Assembly (NCBI GenBank): GCA_039888615.1
Contig: JBDQQS010000010.1
Direction: 5' to 3' (one strand)
Length of the DNA stretch: 64,000 bases
From: Flavimaribacter sp039888615
GTDB taxonomy: Bacteria > Pseudomonadota > Alphaproteobacteria > Rhizobiales > Rhizobiaceae
Made by a program: the position numbers and the translations under genes. The notes beneath the pieces were generated by a model that did not search any database, was not told where the DNA came from, and saw only the letters and a list, made by a program, of their open reading frames with translations. Every line of letters starts with the position of its first letter. The stretch's first letter is position 1. Shown piece after piece: positions 28,503 to 36,634 of the stretch.

Positions 28503-29546
28503 ATGCGATTGACCAATTCAATCAAGACACTCGCCGCTGCGTCCGTTGTCGCCATCATGGCGGTTCCGGGAGCCATGGCGCAGGAATACACCTTCAAACT
28601 TCACCACCTTCTCGGCGCCAAGGCGCCCGCGCAAACCCAAATGCTCGAGCCCTGGGCCAAGCAGGTCGAGGAAAATTCCGGCGGCAAGGTCAAGATCGAG
28701 ATCTATCCCGCCATGTCGCTCGGCGGTCGTCCTCCAGAGCTTGTCGGCCAGGCCCGCGACGGCGTTGTCGATCTGATCTGGACGGTCAACGGATACACGC
28801 CAGGCCTGTTTCCGCGCACGGAAGTGATGGAACTGCCGTTTGTCTACGTGAACGACCCGGTCGCCACCAATCTGGCGCTCTACGACATGTTCGAGGATGA
28901 CCTGAAGGACGAGTACAAGGGCCTTGAGGTCATGTTCCTGCATGTTCATGCCGGTCAGGCGATCCACATGCGTGACAAGGAAGTGCGCAAGCCCGAGGAC
29001 CTGGAAGGCATGAAGATGCGCATCCCGACCCGCACAGGCGCATGGATCATTGAGGCGCTGGGCGCAGCACCAGCGGCTATGCCGGTGCCGGAACTGCCGC
29101 AGGCGCTATCCAAGGGCGTCGTCGACGGCGCCTTCATTCCCTGGGAAATCATTCCTCCGCTAAAGATCCAGGACCAGACCCAGTATCAGATCGAAGGCGC
29201 GGACATGGCCCGGTTCGGAACGACGACGTTCCAGGTCTCTATGAACAAGGATCGCTGGGACAGCCTTCCCGACGACATCAAGAAGGCCTTCAAGGATGCG
29301 TCCGGACCGGAATGGTGGGCGGAAGTCGGAGAAATCTGGCGTAATTCCGACGACTTCGGCATCAAGATCGCCGTCGATGCGGGCAACGAGCATATCGTGC
29401 TCACAGAAGAGGAAACCGACGCTTTCCGCGAGAAGCTGGAGCCGGTCGTCGACCGCTGGGTCGAGGAAGTGAGCGCGCAGGGTATCGATGGCGCCGGCCT
29501 CGTCGAGAAGGCCCGGACACTCATAGACCAACACAGCCAGAACTAG
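28503..29546 (+). CDS. dctP: TRAP transporter substrate-binding protein DctP (347 aa)
   Basis: This is the periplasmic receptor of a tripartite ATP-independent transporter for organic acids. A signal peptide ends after 'AMAQ' (about residue 26). The carboxylate-binding arginine is in 'GMKMRIPTRTGAWIIEALGA', followed by 'PELPQALSKGVVDGAF'. The start ATG has GGGAGGAAA upstream. It leads the operon dctP-dctQ-dctM, then a thiamine-diphosphate enzyme and a MetE-like methyltransferase. The substrate is unknown; the downstream enzymes suggest a 2-oxo or hydroxy carboxylate. Confidence 0.94.
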   Translation: MRLTNSIKTLAAASVVAIMAVPGAMAQEYTFKLHHLLGAKAPAQTQMLEPWAKQVEENSGGKVKIEIYPAMSLGGRPPELVGQARDGVVDLIWTVNGYTPGLFPRTEVMELPFVYVNDPVATNLALYDMFEDDLKDEYKGLEVMFLHVHAGQAIHMRDKEVRKPEDLEGMKMRIPTRTGAWIIEALGAAPAAMPVPELPQALSKGVVDGAFIPWEIIPPLKIQDQTQYQIEGADMARFGTTTFQVSMNKDRWDSLPDDIKKAFKDASGPEWWAEVGEIWRNSDDFGIKIAVDAGNEHIVLTEEETDAFREKLEPVVDRWVEEVSAQGIDGAGLVEKARTLIDQHSQN

Positions 29547-29547
29547 C

Positions 29548-30066
29548 GTGACGGCAGACGAAAAAGGCGGCGCCGGCCCGATCGGCGCCGCTCGCAAAAT
29601 CATTCATGGTTGGGCTCTGCTGGGCGGCTGCGTTCTTCTCGCCGTCGTCGCGATGAACATGATTTCCGTTATCGGCAGCGTCGTCTGGAAGCCGTTTCCG
29701 GGCGATTTCGAGATGACCGAGGTGGGCGTGGCGATAGCCGCTTTCTCCTTTCTGCCCTATTGCCAACTCACCTACAGCAATGTGACCGCAGATATTTTCA
29801 CGTCTCGCGCCTCGCCGCGCACGATCGCTTTTCTGACCATGATCGCCTCTATCGTCGCGCTTCTATTCAGCCTGCTTCTATGCTGGAGGATGTTCGACGG
29901 CATGCTCGATCAGAAGGAATATGGCTACACGACAGCCATTCTACAGTTCCAGCACTGGATGGCCTTTATCCCCTTTCTGATCTCGCTGGCCCTGCTTGCC
30001 ATCGCCGCCCTGATCACTTTCGGCGAGAACGCAGCGGTGCTCGCAGGGAAGACATTTGATGACTGA
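29548..30066 (+). CDS. dctQ: TRAP transporter small permease DctQ (172 aa)
   Basis: The four-helix small membrane subunit bridges DctP docking and the large permease. It begins with a GTG one base after the dctP stop. Conserved features are 'VVWKPFPGDFEMTEVGVAIA' near residue 50 and hydrophobic segments at about 20-45, 55-75, 90-110 and 130-155. It overlaps dctM by eight bases. Confidence 0.92.
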   Translation: MTADEKGGAGPIGAARKIIHGWALLGGCVLLAVVAMNMISVIGSVVWKPFPGDFEMTEVGVAIAAFSFLPYCQLTYSNVTADIFTSRASPRTIAFLTMIASIVALLFSLLLCWRMFDGMLDQKEYGYTTAILQFQHWMAFIPFLISLALLAIAALITFGENAAVLAGKTFDD

Positions 30067-31414
30067 GGCGATTTCTCTCGGCGTCGGCAGCCTTGTTGTC
30101 CTTGTCGCTCTGATTGCGCTCCGCATGCCGATCGCATATGCGATGATCCTCGTGGGCGGCGTCGGCATCGCCATCGTCAACGGGCCATCGCTGCTGATGA
30201 ACCAGCTCAAGACGCTCGCCTATGGGCAATTCTCGATCTACGATCTTTCGGTGGTGCCCATGTTTGTTCTCATGGGCGCCCTGGCCGCCAAGGCGGGGTT
30301 GAGCCAGGCCCTGTTCCGGGCGGCGAACGCATGGCTCGGGCGTTTGCGCGGCGGCACGGCGATGGCCGCAATCGCGGCTTGCGCGGGCTTTGGCGCCGTT
30401 TGCGGATCGTCGCTCGCGACGGCCTCCACCATGGGCCGCGTGGCCTTGCCGGAACTGCAGCGTTACAATTATTCCGGCGCGCTGGCCACCGGCACGCTCG
30501 CAGCCGGAGGCGTTCTCGGCATCCTCATTCCGCCCTCGGTCGTCCTGATCATCTACGCGATCATCGTCGAGGCCAATATCGTCACAATGTTCATGGCCGC
30601 CTTCATTCCCGGCATTCTGGCGGTGATCCTTTTCCTTTTAACGATCGCGATCTACGTGTCTGTTGTGCCTGATTCCGGCCCCGCCGGCGGCGCCAGCGAC
30701 AGAAGCGAATTCGTACGCGCGACGGTTGGCGTCATTCCCGTTCTGATTATCTTCGGACTGGTCATCGGCGGAATTTACGCGGGCCTGTTCAATCCGACGC
30801 CGGCTGCGGCCGTCGGAGTGACGCTTGTCTGGCTTTATGGCGCATTGCAGCGCAAGATCAGCTTCGGCGACATGAAGGACGCCCTGAAGGAAACCGCCGG
30901 CACAAGCGGCATGATCTATCTGATCCTGCTCGGCGCGGAACTCCTGAAGATCTTCATGTCGCGGATCAACCTGCCGCAGGCGACGGCCGAATGGATTTCC
31001 ACCTCCGGTCTGACGCCGATGATGGTGATGGTGCTGCTCTTGATCGCGTTGATCCTGCTCGGTTGCCTGATGGACAGCCTGTCGATGATCCTGCTGGTTA
31101 TCCCGTTTTTCTGGCCGGTGCTGATGGAGATCAACGGCGGCATCTATCAGGGCGCCGACGGCGCCGGATTTGGCATGAGCACGGAAGATCTGAAGATCTG
31201 GTTCGGCATCCTCGCGCTCATAGTGGTCGAACTGGGGCTGATTACGCCGCCAGTGGGGATGAATGTGTTCGTCATTTCCGCGTTGGCGAAGAATGTTCCG
31301 ATGATAGAGACCTTCAAGGGCGTCATGCCTTTCTTCTTCGCCGAGATTATTCGAGTGGTTATCATCCTGCTGTTCCCGGCGCTGACGCTGTGGCTACCCC
31401 AGTTACTCAGGTGA
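30059..31414 (+). CDS. dctM: TRAP transporter large permease DctM (451 aa)
   Basis: The large membrane subunit uses the sodium gradient to move the substrate delivered by DctP. It has about 12 helices with the family motifs 'MFVLMGALAAKAGLSQALF', 'CAGFGAVCGSSLATASTMG' and 'GILIPPSVVLIIYA'. The ATG at 30059 lies inside the end of dctQ, indicating translational coupling. The next gene starts 20 bases after its stop. Confidence 0.95.
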   Translation: MTEAISLGVGSLVVLVALIALRMPIAYAMILVGGVGIAIVNGPSLLMNQLKTLAYGQFSIYDLSVVPMFVLMGALAAKAGLSQALFRAANAWLGRLRGGTAMAAIAACAGFGAVCGSSLATASTMGRVALPELQRYNYSGALATGTLAAGGVLGILIPPSVVLIIYAIIVEANIVTMFMAAFIPGILAVILFLLTIAIYVSVVPDSGPAGGASDRSEFVRATVGVIPVLIIFGLVIGGIYAGLFNPTPAAAVGVTLVWLYGALQRKISFGDMKDALKETAGTSGMIYLILLGAELLKIFMSRINLPQATAEWISTSGLTPMMVMVLLLIALILLGCLMDSLSMILLVIPFFWPVLMEINGGIYQGADGAGFGMSTEDLKIWFGILALIVVELGLITPPVGMNVFVISALAKNVPMIETFKGVMPFFFAEIIRVVIILLFPALTLWLPQLLR

Positions 31415-31434
31415 ACTGCGAAACGGATTTGAAA

Positions 31435-33147
31435 ATGGACGCGAAATCGCAAGAAGACGTCACTGCCGGCGGCGCCATATTCACCCGACTGAAAGCGCTC
31501 GGCGTCGACTATGTCTTCGCCAATTCCGGCACGGACTTTCCGCCGATCATCGAAGGGTTGGCGGAAGCCGCCGCCCGGTCGATCGAGCTCCCGCAGGCAG
31601 TGACCATTCCGCACGAACACGCCGCAGTTGGCATGGCGCATGGATACTACCTGATCTCCGGCCAGGCGCAGGCGGTGATGCTGCACACCAATGTCGGGCT
31701 TTCGAATGGCGCAACCGGCGCCATCAATGCAGCCTGCGAACACATTCCCATGCTGATGATGTCCGGACGCACGCCGGTGACGGAAGGTGATCGCTTCGGC
31801 GCACGGACGGTGCCTATCGGATGGGGACAGGAAATGCGAGACCAGGCCGCGCTGGTGCGCGAGGCCTGCAAGTGGGAATACGAACTGAAGTTTCCGGAGC
31901 AGATCGCCTCCCTGCTGGACAGGGCGCACGCCATCTCCAATTCCACCCCGAAAGGCCCTGTCTATCTATCTCTGCCCCGCGAAACTCTGTGCGAACAGAT
32001 TCCCGCCGCCAATCTCGAACAACCTTCAACGATCGCCCCGGTGGTCGGCGGTCCCAATTCAAGCGACATAGAAACCGCGGCCGACTGGCTGGCGACGGCT
32101 GATAATCCGCTTGTGATCGCGCAGCGGGGCGCTGGAGACGAGGCGAGTTTTCAGGCATTCGCCGATTGGGCGGAGGAATGGGGCATTGCCGTCAGTTCCT
32201 GGTGGGCGACGCATCTCGCCATTTCCACGGAACATCCCTGTCATGTGGGAGCCGATCCCGGTTCATGGATGGAGAAGGCGGACGTCGTCGTCATCCTCGA
32301 CAGCATCGCGCCCTGGTGGCCGGACATGCACAGGCTTCATCCGACGGCTCGCGTGATCAATATCGGCCCAGACCCGGTTTTCAGCCGCTTCCCGGTTCGA
32401 AACTTCCGGTCGGATCTCTCGATCGCGGGTGAAAGCAGCGAGACGTTGCCAGCGCTCATTGCGGCAATGAATCGTCGCGAACGAAACCTGAAGGCGCTGC
32501 AAAAGAGACGAAGCACGCTGGCGGAAGCCTCAGCCGCCTTCCGCAAGAAGATACGCGAAGACGCCGCCGCAAGAAACGCGCAGGGAATCACCAAGGCCTG
32601 GGCGAGCAAATGTCTGGGCGAAGCCCTGAAGGGTAAAAAATCCAGCGTCTTTTCGGAGTTGGGCACAATACTGGGCGTATTGGAGAGGATCGAGCGAAAT
32701 TCCTGGTTCCAGGAGCCGCATTCAGGCGGTCTGGGCTGGAGCTTTCCCTGCGCGATGGGCGCGCAGCTCGCAGATCCGGACCGGCTTTGCGTCGCCACCA
32801 TGGGCGACGGCTCGTACATGTTCGCCAATCCCACAGTCTGCCACCAGATCGCCGAGGCGCTTGAGCTGCCGGTGCTCATCATCATCCTCAATAACGAGGA
32901 GTGGGGCGCAGTGCGCGCATCCGTTACGGGCCTCTATCCGGACGGTTACGCTGCGAAAGCCAACAAGATGCCGCTGACCGCGCTGAAACCCTCTCCCGAC
33001 TTCACACTGACGGCGGCGGCAAGCCGCGGCTGGGCGAAGAAAGTCTCGAAGGCCGAGGACCTTCCCGGCGTTCTCGAAGAGGCGATCGCCGTGGTCGAAA
33101 ACGAACGCCGTCAGGCGCTGGTGGAAGTCGCCACTCTTCCCGGCTAA
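31435..33147 (+). CDS. Thiamine-diphosphate-dependent enzyme, acetolactate-synthase-like (570 aa)
   Basis: All three domains of the POX/AHAS family are present. The N-terminal PYR domain has the cofactor-activating Glu61 in 'TIPHEHAAVGMAHGYY', a central domain follows, and the C-terminal PP domain has the GDG-N motif ('MGDGSYMFANPTVCHQ', 'IIILNNEEWGAV'). The family decarboxylates or cleaves 2-oxo acids and may transfer the aldehyde unit. It is not a housekeeping IlvB, because no IlvN is present and it sits inside a TRAP operon. The start is ATG 31435; the frame is open further upstream but that part overlaps dctM. Confidence 0.88.
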   Translation: MDAKSQEDVTAGGAIFTRLKALGVDYVFANSGTDFPPIIEGLAEAAARSIELPQAVTIPHEHAAVGMAHGYYLISGQAQAVMLHTNVGLSNGATGAINAACEHIPMLMMSGRTPVTEGDRFGARTVPIGWGQEMRDQAALVREACKWEYELKFPEQIASLLDRAHAISNSTPKGPVYLSLPRETLCEQIPAANLEQPSTIAPVVGGPNSSDIETAADWLATADNPLVIAQRGAGDEASFQAFADWAEEWGIAVSSWWATHLAISTEHPCHVGADPGSWMEKADVVVILDSIAPWWPDMHRLHPTARVINIGPDPVFSRFPVRNFRSDLSIAGESSETLPALIAAMNRRERNLKALQKRRSTLAEASAAFRKKIREDAAARNAQGITKAWASKCLGEALKGKKSSVFSELGTILGVLERIERNSWFQEPHSGGLGWSFPCAMGAQLADPDRLCVATMGDGSYMFANPTVCHQIAEALELPVLIIILNNEEWGAVRASVTGLYPDGYAAKANKMPLTALKPSPDFTLTAAASRGWAKKVSKAEDLPGVLEEAIAVVENERRQALVEVATLPG

Positions 33148-33197
33148 AGCAACGCGCCCTATTTCAGAACCGGTTTAGAACTAGCAAGGAAACATCA

Positions 33198-34310
33198 ATG
33201 TCCGATCTCACCCCTCCGTTTCGCGCCGATCACGTCGGCAGCCTGCTGCGCCCGGCGAGCGTCGCCGAAGCGCGCAAGAAATTTCAGGAGAACGCAATCA
33301 CCGCGGACGTACTGAAATCAGTCGAAGACGAGGCTATCAAGGACGTTATCCGCATGCAGGAGGACGTGGGGCTCAAGGCCGTGACCGACGGTGAATTCCG
33401 CCGGTCATTCTGGCACTACGACTTCATGGGCATGCTGACCGGATTCAACCTGGAAGAACGCGACGAGGGCGTCCAATTCGCCGGCGTGAAGCTTCGACCG
33501 ATTTTTCCGACGATTTCCGGAAAGCTCGATTTTCCCGATGATCATCCGATGCTCGAACATTTCAGGTTCGTGGCGGCCAACACCAATGTCGTGCCGAAAA
33601 TCTCTATCCCGGGACCGAGCTGCTGCCATTTTCGGACAGCGCCAGCGGACATAAGACCCGCCGAATACAAGGACGCCGACGTGCTGTTCAGCGATATCGC
33701 GGCAACCTACAAGAAGGCGGTCCAGACCTTCTACGACGCCGGCTGCCGGTACCTGCAGATGGACGATATCTTTTTCGCCTATCTGTGCGACCCGAAGCAC
33801 CGGGAAGAAAAGAAGTCGCAAGGTCAGGATCCCGACTGGCTGATAGACCGCTACGCCTGGATGATGCATGAGGCGATCAAGGACAGGCCTTCGGATATGG
33901 TGATCGGCATGCACATGTGTCGCGGCAATTTCAAATCGACCTACGCGGCCGAGGGCGCATACGATCCCGCCGCCGACGCCGTCTTCAACAAGACGGGCGT
34001 CGACATCTTCTTCATGGAGTACGACACGGACCGCGCCGGCGGTCTGGAGCCGCTACGCCTGCTGTCCAAAGGCAAGCAGCGCGTTTTGCCCGGTTTCATC
34101 ACGACGAAAACCGGTGAGCTCGAGTCGATCGACGATCTGAAGAGGAAGTTCGACGAGGCGTCGCAATACGTCGATCTCGACCAGCTGGGCATCGCGCCGC
34201 AATGCGGTTTCGCCTCCACCGAGGAAGGCAACGCGGTGACCTTCGACGACCAGCGCCGCAAGCTTGAGCTTGTCGTGGAGACGGCCAGGACGATCTGGGG
34301 CGAGGTTTAG
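33198..34310 (+). CDS. MetE C-terminal-like zinc methyltransferase (370 aa)
   Basis: A single TIM-barrel domain of the cobalamin-independent methionine synthase C-terminal family, about half the size of true MetE. Zinc ligands are visible as His239 and Cys241 ('MHMCRGN') and Cys336 ('APQCGF'). The N-terminus 'FRADHVGSLLRPASV' is typical of the YxjG-like group. This superfamily also includes alkyl-thiol transferases such as epoxyalkane:coenzyme M transferase, so homocysteine is not certain as acceptor. It is the last gene of the TRAP operon, 50 bases after the thiamine-diphosphate enzyme. Start ATG 33198 has AAGGAAA upstream. Confidence 0.88.
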   Translation: MSDLTPPFRADHVGSLLRPASVAEARKKFQENAITADVLKSVEDEAIKDVIRMQEDVGLKAVTDGEFRRSFWHYDFMGMLTGFNLEERDEGVQFAGVKLRPIFPTISGKLDFPDDHPMLEHFRFVAANTNVVPKISIPGPSCCHFRTAPADIRPAEYKDADVLFSDIAATYKKAVQTFYDAGCRYLQMDDIFFAYLCDPKHREEKKSQGQDPDWLIDRYAWMMHEAIKDRPSDMVIGMHMCRGNFKSTYAAEGAYDPAADAVFNKTGVDIFFMEYDTDRAGGLEPLRLLSKGKQRVLPGFITTKTGELESIDDLKRKFDEASQYVDLDQLGIAPQCGFASTEEGNAVTFDDQRRKLELVVETARTIWGEV

Positions 34311-34322
34311 GGATTTCGGAAG

Positions 34323-34399
34323 TGGTACGGTTGGGTGGGCTCGAACCACCGACCTCTGGATCCACAATCCAGCGCTCTAACCAACTGAGCTACAACCGC
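34323..34399 (-). tRNA. tRNA-His (anticodon GTG)
   Basis: A full cloverleaf can be drawn on the minus strand, 77 nt with encoded CCA. The anticodon stem CTGGA/TCCAG encloses TTGTGGA, giving anticodon GTG. The TpsiC arm is GGTTCGAGC-like. The acceptor is GCGGTTG pairing with CAACCGT, so the first pair is G1-U72 and the discriminator is A73. There is no matching extra 5' G or C73, the usual tRNA-His identity elements; this is the known alphaproteobacterial variant. Confidence 0.95.
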
Positions 34400-34601
34400 A
34401 TGGCGGGGTCATCCGTTCTGAACGCGTGACATACGGCGACGGAATCAATTTGGCAAGACCAACTTGGAGCGGAACTGCAAAAATGCAGCTCCGCATCCGC
34501 GTCGGCTCGTGGTTGCGCCGACGTGGAACCCTCACAGAATTGTGCGACGCCATCATGTTCCGCTGATCCGACATCTCATGTAGGATCGTATGTAAGGGGA
34601 C

Positions 34602-35135
34602 ATGGAGGATGATAATTCAGTATTAAAGAGCGAAACCACTATGAAATCTCCTTTCTACAATCGTCGTTCCTTTCTTTTATCCGCCGGCCTGGCGAGCGCC
34701 TTCACGGCGCTGGAACCCGTTGGGCTGCTCTCGCCAGCAAGAGCAAGCGGACTTGCGCCGACCCGGTCGATGCGCGGCGGCAGCAACAATTACAGACCGA
34801 ATGCGCCCATGGTCGATCGTCTCGGATCGGGTTTCTGGGTTTCCGGCACTGTTCGCCGCGCAGGCGACGGCGCGCCACTGAAGGGCGTGCGCATCCAGAT
34901 CTGGGCCGCGACAACGCTCGGCGGAGAACGGGAACCGCGAAATCACGGCAGCGTGCTGACCGCAGCCGACGGCAGCTTCCGACTTGAAATGGAGCAGATC
35001 GTTCCCAATTTCGGTCAGCCGCATGCGCACCTCGCCTATGATGACGGCGCGTACGAGACTGTCTTCCTGCGCCCCGTTATGCCGAGCGCAAGCGACACGT
35101 CAGTCAGTACGGAGTTTGTGCTCGCGCCGGTTTGA
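34602..35135 (+). CDS. Tat-exported intradiol-dioxygenase-like protein (up to 177 aa)
   Basis: A twin-arginine signal is present ('YNRRSFLLSAG', cleavage near 'ARAS'). The mature part matches the beta-sandwich of intradiol dioxygenases ('FWVSGTVRRAGDGAPLKGVR', then 'LTAADGSFRLEM' and 'QPHAHLAYDDGAYE'). The two His of the iron site appear to be kept in 'HAH', but Phe stands where the two Tyr ligands are expected ('DGSF', 'VPNF'), so classical catechol cleavage is doubtful. The Met at 34641 may be the true start. It precedes a bis-heme membrane protein by 19 bases, so the two probably work together outside the cytoplasm. Confidence 0.75.
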   Translation: MEDDNSVLKSETTMKSPFYNRRSFLLSAGLASAFTALEPVGLLSPARASGLAPTRSMRGGSNNYRPNAPMVDRLGSGFWVSGTVRRAGDGAPLKGVRIQIWAATTLGGEREPRNHGSVLTAADGSFRLEMEQIVPNFGQPHAHLAYDDGAYETVFLRPVMPSASDTSVSTEFVLAPV

Positions 35136-35154
35136 CGCCGCAGAACGTCCGCCC

Positions 35155-35826
35155 ATGACGAAATCCGCAAGACGCGCGGTCGCCATCGCGATGTGGGTCG
35201 TACTCGCGATCGTGATGATCGGACCCATCCTGATTGCCGCAAACAGCCCGTATCTGTCCTACCGCAACACAGCCTATATCATCGGTGGTTTTGCCGGAAT
35301 CGTCGGCTTGTCGCTGCTGTTGATCCAGCCATTGCTCGCCGCAGGATACCTGCCGGGCGCAAGGGCGATCACCGAGCGTAAATGGCACCGATGGGTCGGG
35401 ACGGCGATTGTCGCCTGCGTAGGCCTCCACATCGGAGGGCTTTACATCACGAGTCCTCCCGATACGCTGGACGCGCTTCTGCTTGTCTCGCCAACCGCTT
35501 TTTCTGTTTACGGGGTTATCGCCATGTGGGGGATCGTGCTGACGGCGGCGCTCGTCATTCTGCGTCACCGCCTGGGATTACGCTATGCGACGTGGCGTCT
35601 TGTCCATAATGGTCTGGCTGCGATCGTCGTTGCCGCGACCGTCACCCATGCGCTGCAGATTGAGGGCGCAATGGAAAGCCTTTCGAAATGGGGGCTTTGC
35701 CTCGCCGTGATCGCGGCAACCGGCGCCACGCTGATCGATCTTCGTCTCATCAGGCCATTGTTCGCCCGGAGGCGCGGTTGGAGAAACCACGGCTCCGACG
35801 CCAGAAAGCAAAAGGCCGGCGAGTAA
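35155..35826 (+). CDS. Ferric-reductase-like / MsrQ-like bis-heme membrane protein (223 aa)
   Basis: This inner-membrane protein has about six helices and two His-x13-His pairs, H78/H92 in 'KWHRWVGTAIVACVGLHIGG' and H151/H165 in 'VHNGLAAIVVAATVTHALQ'. These are the b-heme ligands of the ferric reductase/NOX/MsrQ superfamily. There is no flavin or NAD domain, so electrons should come from quinol or a flavin reductase, as proposed for MsrQ. It follows a Tat-exported protein at 19 bases. The stop codon lies inside the loop of the phasin terminator hairpin. Confidence 0.82.
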   Translation: MTKSARRAVAIAMWVVLAIVMIGPILIAANSPYLSYRNTAYIIGGFAGIVGLSLLLIQPLLAAGYLPGARAITERKWHRWVGTAIVACVGLHIGGLYITSPPDTLDALLLVSPTAFSVYGVIAMWGIVLTAALVILRHRLGLRYATWRLVHNGLAAIVVAATVTHALQIEGAMESLSKWGLCLAVIAATGATLIDLRLIRPLFARRRGWRNHGSDARKQKAGE

Positions 35827-35837
35827 ACCGCCGGCCT
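35809..35837 (-). terminator. Rho-independent terminator of the phasin gene
   Basis: A perfect 9-bp stem (35813-35821 with 35829-35837) has a 7-base loop. On the minus strand it is followed by TTTTG. It lies 29 bases beyond the phasin stop and overlaps the stop codon of the convergent gene. Confidence 0.8.
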
Positions 35838-35865
35838 GGAATTCATTCTCTGTCAGGAACTGAAG

Positions 35866-36318
35866 TTACGCCTTGAAGCTCTTGGCTGCCTTTTCATAGG
35901 CGGTCTTGCCCGGCTTGGAGACATCTTCGGCGACCTTGCGCGCGGTGTCCTGGAAGCCCTTGACCTGGTTGACGGCGCTCTCTGCCTGGCTGCGAACAAA
36001 GGCAGACTGGAGTTCAATGAACTCGGCGACCGACTTGACGCCCATCAGTGACTCGAGGTGCGTCAGCGAGCTGTCGGCGGTTGACCGAACGGAGTCGATG
36101 GCCTTGAGACCCATCTCAACGGTTCCGGCCTGAGCGGATTCCAGAGTCTGCTCAACCGTCTTTGTAGCATCTTCGGCAGCAGTCTTGAACTTGTCATAAG
36201 CTTCCTTCGACTGGCTCATGCCCTTCTCGGTGAATTCGCGATAGGACACGCCGAACTTTGCGGGATCGAAAGCGGTGAATGCAAATACGTCTTCAGTGGT
36301 GGTTTTTTTGGTAGCCAT
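35866..36318 (-). CDS. Phasin (150 aa)
   Basis: A phasin coats polyhydroxyalkanoate granules. The protein is almost wholly helical and Ala/Lys/Glu-rich with the Phasin_2 pattern ('YREFTEKGMSQSKEAYDKF', 'LMGVKSVAEFIELQSAFVRS'). No polymerase gene is in the window. The upstream region carries a TGCA-rich 10-base inverted repeat that may bind PhaR. Acetoacetyl-CoA ligase at 53-55 kb could connect storage-polymer breakdown products to central metabolism. Confidence 0.92.
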   Translation of the reverse strand: MATKKTTTEDVFAFTAFDPAKFGVSYREFTEKGMSQSKEAYDKFKTAAEDATKTVEQTLESAQAGTVEMGLKAIDSVRSTADSSLTHLESLMGVKSVAEFIELQSAFVRSQAESAVNQVKGFQDTARKVAEDVSKPGKTAYEKAAKSFKA

Positions 36319-36390
36319 TTTGGCGCTCCTTCCTTGGGCCCTCTCTAGAGGCGCCCGGTTTCATCTGCTTCGAATCCTATATAGGACATC

Positions 36391-36429
36391 TTTTTGTGCA
36401 TTGCAACATTTTTTTGCGCTGCACAAAAA
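36391..36429. promoter_or_regulatory. Inverted repeat upstream of phasin, candidate PhaR site
   Basis: TTTTTGTGCA (36391-36400) and TGCACAAAAA (36420-36429) are perfect inverted copies 19 bases apart, with a further TGCAA (36402-36406, plus strand: TTGCAA) between them. PhaR sites described in other Alphaproteobacteria are also built from TGC/GCA repeats. It lies 73-111 bases upstream of the phasin start codon. The motif match is by eye. Confidence 0.5.
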
Positions 36430-36513
36430 TCCATTAACCCTGTTGGCACTAATTCCGGCTTGAAAGGCCTCGGAAAGCCGCCATCATATGGACCCGAACC
36501 CTCAAGCGGACTA

Positions 36514-36528
36514 TTAACAGACTATTAA
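36514..36528. promoter_or_regulatory. CtrA-like box upstream of PAS histidine kinase
   Basis: TTAA (36514-36517), seven bases, TTAA (36525-36528) matches the CtrA core TTAA-N7-TTAA and lies 107 bases before the kinase start. The rest of the gap between phasin and kinase (36319-36634) shows the phasin inverted repeat but no gene. Confidence 0.4.
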
Positions 36529-36634
36529 TAATAAGGCAGGCTTCGGAACCGGCGCGCCGGTGGCAGCCTTTAATATGAATACGCTCAGCAGATCCATGAA
36601 TTGGCTGCAGACGAGTTGAAACGTAGGTGAGAGA

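Noticed and set aside
30991..31434. In-frame 148-codon extension upstream of the thiamine-diphosphate enzyme
   Set aside because: It overlaps dctM completely and its composition is unlike protein; ATG 31435 gives the normal family N-terminus.
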